From Phycisphaerales bacterium (GTDB lineage: Bacteria > Planctomycetota > Phycisphaerae > Phycisphaerales > UBA1924): DNA of 64,000 bases. Positions 1 to 9,437 of the stretch are shown here, piece after piece. Within the stretch, counting starts at the first letter, position 1. Every line of letters starts with the position of its first letter. Location: NCBI GenBank assembly GCA_007693785.1, contig RECY01000038.1:62001-126000 (forward strand), written 5' to 3'. The notes beneath the pieces were generated by a model that saw only the letters and a program-made list of their open reading frames with translations, was not told the DNA's origin and ran no database searches. Both the position numbers and the translations under genes were made by a program.

Positions 1-11
1 GAAGATCCCGC

Positions 12-482
12 GTGTCTGCAGAGCCCGGACAAGGCGTGCGTTCGCAGCAAGCTTCGCTCGGCGGGTGGGGGCGCTGGGCCGTCCTGCGCCATGAGCTGCC
101 CGACGGCTCCCACCATTTCGATCTGTTGCTCCAGCGACCCGGGCGCGAGGCATCGGACCGCGTTCCGACGTTCCGCTGCCCGCAGGAGCCAGCGGTGAAA
201 GGCCCCGGTTCGGCCCAAGACGTTGAGCGCCTCGCGGACCACCGGGCGGTGTACCTACATTATGAAGGCCCTGTTTCGGGTGGTCGCGGGGTGGTTCGGC
301 GCGTGCTGGGCGGGGAAGTTGCGGCTTGGGCGGACCTGGGCGATGCGGCGGGTCTCCGCGTGCGTCTGCGGCACGACGATCAGCGGGCGGACTGGATCGT
401 GCGGATCGAGAGCCCAGCGAGCGGGGGGACGGAGCGTCTTTGGGTGACGAGGGGGTCGGCGTGTGCTGAATCGTGGGGATGA
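12..482 (+). CDS. LigD 3'-phosphoesterase-like domain protein
   Basis: A 156-residue protein from a GTG at 12; the frame is open to the left edge, so the true start may lie outside the window. The middle and end carry motifs I associate with the phosphoesterase-like domain found at the N-terminus of LigD (DNA ligase D) in stand-alone planctomycete proteins: HHFDLLLQ near residue 35, LADHRAVYLHYEGPVSGG near residue 74-91 and a following GRGVVRRV. No ligase or polymerase domain accompanies it. The family recognition is by memory of motif shape, so function (possible 3'-end processing of DNA) is inference. The next gene is on the same strand after about 135 bases. Confidence 0.6.
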   Translation: MSAEPGQGVRSQQASLGGWGRWAVLRHELPDGSHHFDLLLQRPGREASDRVPTFRCPQEPAVKGPGSAQDVERLADHRAVYLHYEGPVSGGRGVVRRVLGGEVAAWADLGDAAGLRVRLRHDDQRADWIVRIESPASGGTERLWVTRGSACAESWG

Positions 483-618
483 GCCTTGGAGGCGAGGGGC
501 GATTGTGTTAGGGTGGAGCGACGGCTGACTTGTTCTTGGGTTGGTCGCTCGCAAGTCGCAGCCCTCCGCGGGCTGTTCGTGCCCGCGTCGGGGCGGCCCT
601 GTCTGAAGGGAGGCCGCG

Positions 619-1107
619 GTGCGTTTGCCCCAGCCTGTGCGCTCGCCGAGCGCGTTTGATCAATCGTTCGATGGCGACTCGATCCCCGTCGATTCGGGTG
701 AGCCGATGCCGGTGCCGATCTACCGCGACGCGAACGGCCGCGTGGTGGAGAAGGGCGACGATCCGCCGTCGCCCGTGCCGGTGCGCCGGGCGCCGACGTC
801 GTCGGGGGCGTCCGACCCGACGCCCGGCGAGTTTTCCAAGATCCGCCAGCTCGACCAGGCCCTCAGCGGCGCGTCGCGCCACGAGGAAGCCTGGAACCGG
901 ACGCCGAACGTGACGGGGATGGGCGCGATCCACGTCAAGAGCTTCCACTGCAAGCTGACGGGTGACTGTTTGAATCTGCTCGATCAGCAGATCAACGAGT
1001 GGCTGGACGCGCACCCGCAGTACGAGGTCAAGCAGGTGACGACCAGCGTCGGGGAGTGGTCGGGCAAGACGCGGGAGCCGAACCTGATCGTCAACGTCTG
1101 GGTGTGA
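619..1107 (+). CDS. conserved hypothetical protein
   Basis: A 162-residue soluble protein starting at GTG 619. The first ~100 residues are polar and proline-rich and probably disordered. The last ~60 residues form a compact alpha/beta-looking domain (GAIHVKSFHCKL ... INEWLDAHP ... NLIVNVWV) with alternating hydrophobic positions. This tail faintly resembles small sporulation-Cse60-like domains, but I cannot assign a function. It lies between the phosphoesterase-like gene and asparagine synthetase on the same strand, with about 100 bases before the latter. Confidence 0.6.
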   Translation: MRLPQPVRSPSAFDQSFDGDSIPVDSGEPMPVPIYRDANGRVVEKGDDPPSPVPVRRAPTSSGASDPTPGEFSKIRQLDQALSGASRHEEAWNRTPNVTGMGAIHVKSFHCKLTGDCLNLLDQQINEWLDAHPQYEVKQVTTSVGEWSGKTREPNLIVNVWV

Positions 1108-1208
1108 TCGCCCCGCCGGAGGGATCGGCGCGGTCTGCATCGCGGCTCGCCACGGGGTCCTGCGGTGCGGTTTGACCGGATCGTGCCGGGATCGCCGATA
1201 AACCCGCC

Positions 1209-3020
1209 ATGTGCGGGTTTGTGGGCGTGGTCGCGTGCGGTGATCGTTCCGTCTCGGTGAGCGAGCGGGATGTGGTCGCGATGCGCGACCGCCTGACCCG
1301 GCGCGGCCCCGACGACGCGGGCGTGTGGCTGGATAGCCATGCCGCGTTCGGGCACCGGCGTCTCGCGGTGCTCGACCCGACGCCCGCCGGGCGACAGCCG
1401 ATGGCGACCGAGGACGGGCGCTTCGTGCTCGTCTACAACGGGGAACTCTACAACGACGCGGAGGTCCGGGGCGAGCTTCGCGCCCGCGGCGTGCGCTTCC
1501 GGACCGCGTGCGACACCGAGACCGTCCTCCGTGCGATCGAGGCGTGGGGCTCGGCCGCGCTGCCTCGCCTCCGTGGGATGTACGCCTTGGCGTGGTACGA
1601 CACCTTCGAGCGTCGGGTGGTGCTGGCGCGCGATCCGCTCGGGATCAAGCCGCTGTGCTGGTGGCTCGGGCCCGTGGACGGGGGGGTGGAGCTGGTCTTT
1701 GCGAGCGAGGTGACGGGCGTGCTGGCGCACCCGTCGGTGCCGGCGCGCCCGGACTGGGTGACGGTCAGCGCCTATCTCACGACGATCCGGACGACGCTGG
1801 AGGACCGAACGCTGTTTGAGAACGTGCGCACGCTGCGCCCGGGGGAGCAGGTGGAGCTGGGCCTCGGCGGGACGGAGCCGCGGGCGAAGGCGGCGATCGT
1901 CACGCTGCCCCCGCCGGAACGCAGCGATGGAGCGGACGCGACGCGAGCGACCCGGGCGGCGATTGAAGGATCGGTGCGCGCGCATCTTCGCAGCGACGTG
2001 CCGGTCTGCACGCTGCTCTCGGGTGGGCTCGACAGCTCGGCGTGCGCGCTGATCGCCTCGCGCGAGCTGGCGGACCTGCGGAGCTACTGCGCCGGGGCGA
2101 GCGAGGACGAGGCGCCGGTCGGCGGCGTCGCGCAGTCGGAGGATTTCGCGTTTGCGCGCTTGGTCTCGGAGCGGCTTGGGACGCGCCACGCCGAGGCGGT
2201 GGTCTCGCGCGAGCTGTTCGGCGAGCGGTGGCGGTGGATGGTGGGGGAGCTGGGCGTGCCGCTGAGCACGCCGAACGAGACGGCGATCTACGAGGTCGCG
2301 TCGAGGCTGCGGGCCGATGGGTGCGTCGTGACGCTCAGCGGGGAGGGGGCGGACGAGCTGTTCGGCGGCTACGACGCGCCGCTCCGCATGGCCGCCGCCC
2401 ACGTCGCGAGCGGCGACGCGGACCCCGGCGTCTTTCAATTGCTCGCGGCCCAGTGGACGGCGCTGGAACAGAAGCCGGCGGTGCTCAGCGCGGGCGCGTG
2501 GCGCGCGTGCGGCGGCGATAGCGAGCTCGTCGCCTCCTACCGCGCGGCGTTCGAGCGCGTGCGCACGGGCGCGGACCCGCTGAGCGACCACCTCCGGTTC
2601 CACAGGCTCGTCAACCTCGAAGGCCTGCTCCGTCGCCTCGACACCGCGACGATGCTCGCCTCGGTCGAAGGGCGGACGCCGATCGCGGATGTGCGCGTCG
2701 CCGCCCTTGCCGAGTCGCTCCCGATGCGCGACCGGTTCGTGATCGCGGGGGACGGCACGGCACGCACGAAGATCGTGTTGCGGGCCGCGTTCAGCGAGGA
2801 CCTGCCTCGCGAGGTCGTCGAACGTCCGAAAGCCAGCTTCCCGCTCCCCTTCCAGCGGTGGGTGGGGGACCAGATCGGCGTGCTACGTCAGAGCGCGTTC
2901 GCACGCGAGGCGTTCACGCCCGAGGCGATCGAGACGGTGTGCGCGGACACGGAAAAGTCGTGGACACTCGCGTGGCCGATGCTGAACCTGGCGATGTGGG
3001 GACAGCGGTGGTGGGGGTGA
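1209..3020 (+). CDS. asnB: asparagine synthase (glutamine-hydrolysing)
   Basis: A 603-residue class II glutamine amidotransferase/synthetase that makes asparagine from aspartate, glutamine and ATP. The start is fixed by the MCGFVGVV N-terminus: Cys2 becomes the nucleophile after Met removal. The glutaminase domain spans about residues 1-220 (GHRRLAVLD, YNGELYN, RDPLGIKPL are visible). The synthetase domain follows with the PP-loop SGGLDSS near residue 270 and the LSGEGADELFGGYD motif near residue 378. Length fits the family. It is the last + strand gene of the first cluster and converges on a lipoprotein gene 6 bases away. AsnB homologues can also act in exopolysaccharide or peptide modification; nothing nearby suggests that here. 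Confidence 0.93.
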   Translation: MCGFVGVVACGDRSVSVSERDVVAMRDRLTRRGPDDAGVWLDSHAAFGHRRLAVLDPTPAGRQPMATEDGRFVLVYNGELYNDAEVRGELRARGVRFRTACDTETVLRAIEAWGSAALPRLRGMYALAWYDTFERRVVLARDPLGIKPLCWWLGPVDGGVELVFASEVTGVLAHPSVPARPDWVTVSAYLTTIRTTLEDRTLFENVRTLRPGEQVELGLGGTEPRAKAAIVTLPPPERSDGADATRATRAAIEGSVRAHLRSDVPVCTLLSGGLDSSACALIASRELADLRSYCAGASEDEAPVGGVAQSEDFAFARLVSERLGTRHAEAVVSRELFGERWRWMVGELGVPLSTPNETAIYEVASRLRADGCVVTLSGEGADELFGGYDAPLRMAAAHVASGDADPGVFQLLAAQWTALEQKPAVLSAGAWRACGGDSELVASYRAAFERVRTGADPLSDHLRFHRLVNLEGLLRRLDTATMLASVEGRTPIADVRVAALAESLPMRDRFVIAGDGTARTKIVLRAAFSEDLPREVVERPKASFPLPFQRWVGDQIGVLRQSAFAREAFTPEAIETVCADTEKSWTLAWPMLNLAMWGQRWWG

Positions 3021-3026
3021 GGCGGG

Positions 3027-3482
3027 TTATTCGCCGAACCAGACGTCGATGCGTTCGGTCTGGTCAAGGTCCAGGCGTGCGTCGCTGAGTTCGACCAGAC
3101 GGTCGTCGATGAAGTAGAGCCAGCGTTCGAACGTCGCCGACCCGCTCCGCTCCTGCGCGCGGATCTGGTAGATATGCAACTCCGCATCGCGTAATCGTCG
3201 GTTCTCGCGGAGCGTGATCAGCTCCGCCGGGTAGACCTGCAGGGCCTCGGTGCGGCGCATGCCGAGGCGGGCCTCCCGATTCGCGGCGAGCAGGGTGCTC
3301 ATCTCGCCCCCGGAGATGGTCCGCACGCGGGTCGGGGTCGAGCTCCCCCGGTTTCCCACGGCCACCACGCACCCGGTCATCCCGAGCACGCTGGTCGCAA
3401 CAAGCAAACCCGCGCAGAGGCGGGCGAGACGGTCACAGCGGAGCGTCGTGGTCTTCGTCGCAATCTTCATCATGGCGGACAT
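3027..3482 (-). CDS. putative lipoprotein
   Basis: About 151 residues from ATG 3482; in-frame ATGs at 3473 and 3470 and an upstream start at 3515 are alternatives. After a basic n-region comes a hydrophobic stretch ending LGMTGC, a good lipobox, so the mature protein should begin at Cys and be lipid-anchored. The mature part has an unstructured Ser/Thr/Arg-rich section and then a domain predicted to mix helix and strand, ending ERWLYFIDDRLVELSDARLDLDQTERIDVWFGE-like (Trp/Phe-rich beta) sequence. This resembles small lipoproteins whose C-terminus reads as a BamE/SmpA-like fold, but that is only an impression. Function unknown. Confidence 0.7.
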   Translation of the reverse strand: MSAMMKIATKTTTLRCDRLARLCAGLLVATSVLGMTGCVVAVGNRGSSTPTRVRTISGGEMSTLLAANREARLGMRRTEALQVYPAELITLRENRRLRDAELHIYQIRAQERSGSATFERWLYFIDDRLVELSDARLDLDQTERIDVWFGE

Positions 3483-3554
3483 CCCATCTGGCGTGTGTGT
3501 TCCTCTGTCTCGCAAGACTCAACAGAAAGCGTTGGGAGCGGTTCCAGAGCGGTT

Positions 3555-4469
3555 TCATGCGCTCCGGCGCGGCCTCGGCACCGGGACGGCCGCGAGCAGC
3601 TGCTGCGTGTACGGGTGCTGCGGGTCGGTCAGGATCTGGTCGCGGTCCCCGGCTTCCGCGATCCGCCCTTGCCGCATCACCGCGATCCGCTTGCACACGT
3701 GCTGCACGACCGCCATGTCGTGGCTGATGAACAGATAGCTCAGCCCCATATCCCGCTGCAGGTCGGTCAGCAGGTTGATGATCTGGGCCTGGATCGAGAC
3801 GTCGAGCGCGCTCGTCGGCTCGTCGCAGACGATGAACCGCGGGTTCAGCGCGAGCGCACGCGCGATGCCGATGCGCTGGCGTTGCCCGCCGGAGAACTCG
3901 TGCGGGTACCGCTCGGCCGCCGCCCGGGACATCCCGCAGCGCTCCAGCAGCTCCCGCGCCTGGGTCAGGAGCCGGTCCTTCCCACGCGCCAGCCCATGAA
4001 CCAGTAGAGGCTCGGACACGATCTCCCACACCCGCATCCGCGGGTTCAGGCTCCCCGCCGGGTCCTGGAAGATGATCTGCATGTCCCGGCGCAGCGCCCG
4101 GTCCGCGGCTCCCCGGGCGGCCAGCACGTCCTGCCCGTCGAACGTCACCGTCCCCCCGATGCGGACGCCGTGGACCGGCGTGATCAGGCGGAGGATCGTC
4201 CGCCCGACCGTGGTCTTGCCGGAGCCCGACTCCCCGACCAGCCCGAGCGTCTCCCCCCGGGCGAGGTCGAACGAGACCCCATCGACGGCCTTCACATGGT
4301 CGGTCACCGTCTGGAGCACCCCGCCACGCTGCGGGAAGTAGCACGTCAGCCCGCCCACGCGCAGCAGCGGCACCCCGCCGTCGGGCGGGGGCGAACGCTC
4401 GCCACGCTCGGCGGGCGGGTTCTCGGGCGTCGGCCCGGTCGGGGCGGCAGTCGGGGCGGCGGTCGGCAT
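3555..4469 (-). CDS. oligopeptide/dipeptide ABC transporter ATP-binding protein (OppF/DppF type)
   Basis: A 304-residue ABC ATPase that would power import of peptides or similar solutes at the inner membrane. Walker A GESGSGKT is at residues 79-86, the signature reads SGGQRQRIGIARAL, and Walker B is VCDEPTSALD. The C-terminal DPQHPYTQQLLAAVP motif is typical of the OppD/OppF subfamily. ATG 4469 is the sensible start; the frame stays open upstream but reads into the tRNA promoter. The N-terminal ~30 residues are Pro/Ala-rich. It is an orphan here: no permease or binding-protein gene is adjacent, so its partners must be elsewhere. Confidence 0.9.
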   Translation of the reverse strand: MPTAAPTAAPTGPTPENPPAERGERSPPPDGGVPLLRVGGLTCYFPQRGGVLQTVTDHVKAVDGVSFDLARGETLGLVGESGSGKTTVGRTILRLITPVHGVRIGGTVTFDGQDVLAARGAADRALRRDMQIIFQDPAGSLNPRMRVWEIVSEPLLVHGLARGKDRLLTQARELLERCGMSRAAAERYPHEFSGGQRQRIGIARALALNPRFIVCDEPTSALDVSIQAQIINLLTDLQRDMGLSYLFISHDMAVVQHVCKRIAVMRQGRIAEAGDRDQILTDPQHPYTQQLLAAVPVPRPRRSA

Positions 4470-4544
4470 GACGCCGATTGTACCGGAAAGGCCTGCCGCG
4501 ACGGCGCCCCGGGAGGGAACAGGCCCGGTCCGGCCCCGCCTGGC

Positions 4545-4573
4545 TTGACGAGCCGCCCCGTTGCGGCAATAGT
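4545..4573 (+). promoter_or_regulatory. sigma-70-type promoter of tRNA-Phe
   Basis: TTGACG at 4545-4550 and AATAGT at 4568-4573 are separated by exactly 17 bases, the ideal spacing for a housekeeping promoter. Transcription would start near 4580, giving a leader of about 40 bases before the tRNA. The assignment is by pattern only. Confidence 0.7.
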
Positions 4574-4618
4574 GGTCGTCCCCGAGGAGGCCGCCGCAAG
4601 GCGTGCCAAGCCGGCGAC

Positions 4619-4691
4619 GGGCGCGTAGCTCAGTTGGTAGAGCACGGCATTGAAAATGCCGGTGTCGGTGGTTCGAGTCCGCCCGCGCCCA
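4619..4691 (+). tRNA. tRNA-Phe (anticodon GAA)
   Basis: A complete cloverleaf can be drawn. The acceptor arms GGGCGCG (4619-4625) and CGCGCCC (4684-4690) pair fully, the D arm is GCTC/GAGC, and the anticodon stem CGGCA/TGCCG encloses the loop TTGAAAA with anticodon GAA. The T arm GGTGG/CCGCC encloses TTCGAGT. The discriminator base is A4691 and CCA is not encoded. A good promoter sits just upstream. The AT-rich RHS remnant begins within about 60 bases of its 3' end, a typical landing place for horizontally acquired DNA. Confidence 0.96.
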
Positions 4692-4748
4692 TTTCCCCTC
4701 CTTTACAAGCCATCCGCCACGCCCCGTCACGGTCCTAGTCGCGACGGC

Positions 4749-5593
4749 GTGATCGACAGCGTGGACGGCGACCTGCTCTTGCAGCACCACGGCGTGGGCC
4801 TGCCGGCGTTGCCGTCGGGCCAGATCTCCGACTCGACCCACGCGGGGGGCCCTGGGAACGCGGTCGGGTATACTGGCCACCTGTTCGACCCGGACCTGGG
4901 CCTGTACCTGGCTCGGCACCGCTGGTACAGCCCGGCGCAAGGGCGGTGGGTGAGCAGGGATCCGATCGGGTACCTCGATGGGATGAACCGGTATCAGTAT
5001 GTCCAAAGTAGCCCGAAACTATACATGGACCCCAACGGGCTCTATCCAGTACCAGCCGTTGACACACCAAATTACAATCGACCGCTTATACCAAGTGATG
5101 ATTTGGCACTCCAAAATATAAAGCCCAAAACGGGAAAATCGTCAGATTCAATATGGGCTGTTGTTCGCCAAAATTCCGGCTATACGGATTCTTCAGTCGG
5201 AACAATAGTGGCCAACCAGGCAGTATCTACAGGAATTACCTATCTTCTGACGAATAAAGTAATCGGCGGAAACTCAAAAAGTGCACACGCAATCAAAATA
5301 GTATATTCTGTAATGTTTGGAGTGGGCACAGAAGGTGTAGTAATGACAGTGTTTAGAAATGAGTATGATATTCCATTTTCTGGCATTAGAAATAAAACTT
5401 TGGCAACAATACTTTGCGTTATTGCGAATGGGGCTTCTGTAAATTCGTTACGCCGATCGGCGGGTTTGTTGTTGGCGAAATTGTAGTAGCTGGATCAGAA
5501 AAGGCAATTGAAAGGGCAGACGAAGTATTGATTTATATTCTTCTTCGATTTTTTTGGAGAGACACGTGTAGAGAATACGAGGCGAAGGATTAG
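4749..5593 (+). pseudogene. truncated RHS-repeat protein with toxin-like C-terminal tail, frameshifted
   Basis: The frame carries the end of an RHS-repeat core: GNAVGYTGHLFDPDLGLYLA, then RHRWYSPAQGRWVSRDPIGY and NRYQYVQSSP...DPNG, the canonical core terminus that precedes variable toxin tips. Everything N-terminal of this is missing: the frame opens only at the tRNA, with GTG 4749 as the first in-frame start after it. Past the core the DNA turns AT-rich and the protein becomes unrelated-looking, with hydrophobic stretches. In the original frame it stops at 5486, but another frame carries a coding-like continuation of about 48 codons (TPIGGFVVGEIVVAGSEKAI...) ending at TAG 5591-5593, 7 bases before the next gene. 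A frameshift near 5420-5450 explains this. Either a decayed gene or an assembly error. Confidence 0.75.
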
Positions 5594-5600
5594 TGCCATA

Positions 5601-6273
5601 ATGGGCAAGATGCCAGTAGTTAATAAATATCTCAAAATTAAATTTACCAAACAACCACCGGACGCCGTCGCATCTACAATAATAGTTGATGATTTTAAAC
5701 GCGAAATTTTTTATCGAAGATGTGCTGTAGGTGTAATGTTTATTATAGTCCCGTCAGCGGGAATATCGCTGTGGCTGCTTGCAGCGTCTGGATACAGTGG
5801 CGGGATCCCAGTCGATGCCAGCCAATGGTATCGACTGGGATCGTTTGTAGCAATAGTATTGGTGTTGCCAATCCTGCTTATTTGGACATCAAGCCGAGAA
5901 AAAATCGCGACCATTTTTAGTTCAAATGCACCGGAGGAATCAGTATCAAATTTTTGCTCGCAAATTTTCCTGTTACCAGCCCCATTATCGATCCACGAAG
6001 AATCGCTACAAAAATTTTATGTTATATTTTATGATTTTGACAAATCAATTCCAATCGGGCATGGGAGTATAAAATACATAAAATACGACAAGCATTCAAT
6101 ACTGATACATTCGGCTGTTCTTCAAGAAGCCGGCCGCGGCGAGCACCCCAGTTCTGATCAGGGAGATCGCATATTTTGGCCTGCAAAAATTGTCTGAAGC
6201 CGCCAAAGAGTACGACCCTGCACAGGCGTCGGCTGAAAGAGGACCATTTGATCGACCTACTGTGCGATGTTGA
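5601..6273 (+). pseudogene. candidate immunity/membrane protein of the RHS remnant, frameshifted
   Basis: From ATG 5601 the first frame gives 198 residues and stops at 6197. It has two likely membrane segments (about residues 42-62, AVGVMFIIVPSAGISLWLL, and 79-96, LGSFVAIVLVLPILLIW) and is as AT-rich as the RHS tail before it. The last ~20 residues look non-native. In another frame, a coding-like tail of about 55 codons (YIRLFFKKPAAASTPVLI ... LQKLSEAAKEYDPAQ) runs from about 6106 to TGA 6271-6273, so a frameshift near 6095-6115 is likely. Its position directly after an RHS toxin-like tail is where an immunity gene is expected; that role is inferred from position only. No family recognised. 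Confidence 0.6.
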
Positions 6274-6394
6274 ACGTGCCCTTCGTTGCTTGATGCCCCT
6301 ACTGCTTCGCCGAGCACCGGCGGCCGAGTGACAGGCACAACGATGGGACGTGACCGTCCAGGAGGCGAGGCGGTGGGCGAGGGGGTCGGTGGGC

Positions 6395-6907
6395 TCAGCT
6401 TTCGTCTGCCGGCATCACCATGTCCGAATAACTCAGCGAGATTGGCTCACCCAGCGCCGGGCCCATCGCTTCCCGGAGGCGTCGGACGGCCGCGTGGCAC
6501 TTGACTACGTTGTTCGTCCGGCTCACCAACGCCTCGAACTCGATGAACCGTCCGAGCCCTTCGACGTCGTCGAGGTGGATCCGCACGTGGTCGGCCGTAT
6601 AGAGCTCCCGCGTCTTGCGGACCACGCACAGCACCGGGAGCGGGCGCGAGCCGAAGCGTTCGATCGCCGTGCGCTCGTCGAAGAGGTCGAAGTGGCTAAG
6701 CCGCGGCTCCAGGCGGTTGATCCGGTCGTAGCGGATCCACTGGTCGGGCTCGCCGACGGTCTCGCGTTTTTTGAGCCGCCCGGTGGGGACGCGGAAGTAG
6801 GTGTCGGTCTGCACGAGCGTGCCGGCGTGCGCGCCGCCGAGGCGAAGGATCGCCGCCCGGGCGATCGCCGGGTCGCGGAGCTCGAGTTTGCATTCGACGT
6901 TGTGCAT
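6395..6907 (-). CDS. CYTH domain protein (class IV adenylate cyclase / triphosphatase family)
   Basis: A 170-residue single-domain protein starting MHNVECKLEL. Members of this family bind triphosphate compounds in a beta-barrel tunnel; some make cAMP, others hydrolyse inorganic or thiamine triphosphate. The N-terminal signature is E-x-E-x-K in the family; here it reads N-V-E-C-K, so the first acidic residue is replaced. Further matches are TDTYFRVPTGRLKKRE, QWIRYDR, VVRKTRELY and VRIHLDDVEGLGRFIEFEA, the last being very typical of the CyaB/class IV branch. It sits upstream of ligA on the same strand's far side (transcribed away from the RHS remnant). Substrate unknown. Confidence 0.85.
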   Translation of the reverse strand: MHNVECKLELRDPAIARAAILRLGGAHAGTLVQTDTYFRVPTGRLKKRETVGEPDQWIRYDRINRLEPRLSHFDLFDERTAIERFGSRPLPVLCVVRKTRELYTADHVRIHLDDVEGLGRFIEFEALVSRTNNVVKCHAAVRRLREAMGPALGEPISLSYSDMVMPADES

Positions 6908-6972
6908 GGGAAGGCACTAGGGACGAGGGATTGGGCAAAAGGTGGCGATTGGGGGGGAGCGTAGCTTAGGGG

Positions 6973-9393
<2,421 letters not shown>

Positions 9394-9424
9394 TTAGGCT
9401 ATCCGGTCAGCCGCCGCACACTGT

Positions 9425-9430
9425 GGGAGG
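9425..9430 (+). promoter_or_regulatory. strong Shine-Dalgarno deciding a TTG start
   Basis: GGGAGG lies 7 bases before TTG 9438, which begins the conserved part of the acyl-CoA ligase. No ATG or GTG is better placed. Confidence 0.7.
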
Positions 9431-9437
9431 ACGTCGC

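Noticed and set aside
984-2603. Long antisense open frame opposite asparagine synthase
   Set aside because: Arg/Pro/His-rich translation, typical of the reverse frame of GC-rich coding DNA; the + strand gene has clear family motifs.
4650-4748. RHS frame starting at an ATG inside the tRNA-Phe gene
   Set aside because: The ATG is part of the tRNA anticodon arm; residues before 4749 show no RHS similarity.
6100-6400. Direct repeat of the tRNA-Phe 3' end marking the far end of an integrated element
   Set aside because: No copy of the tRNA end could be found by eye on the far side of the AT-rich region; no integrase gene is present.
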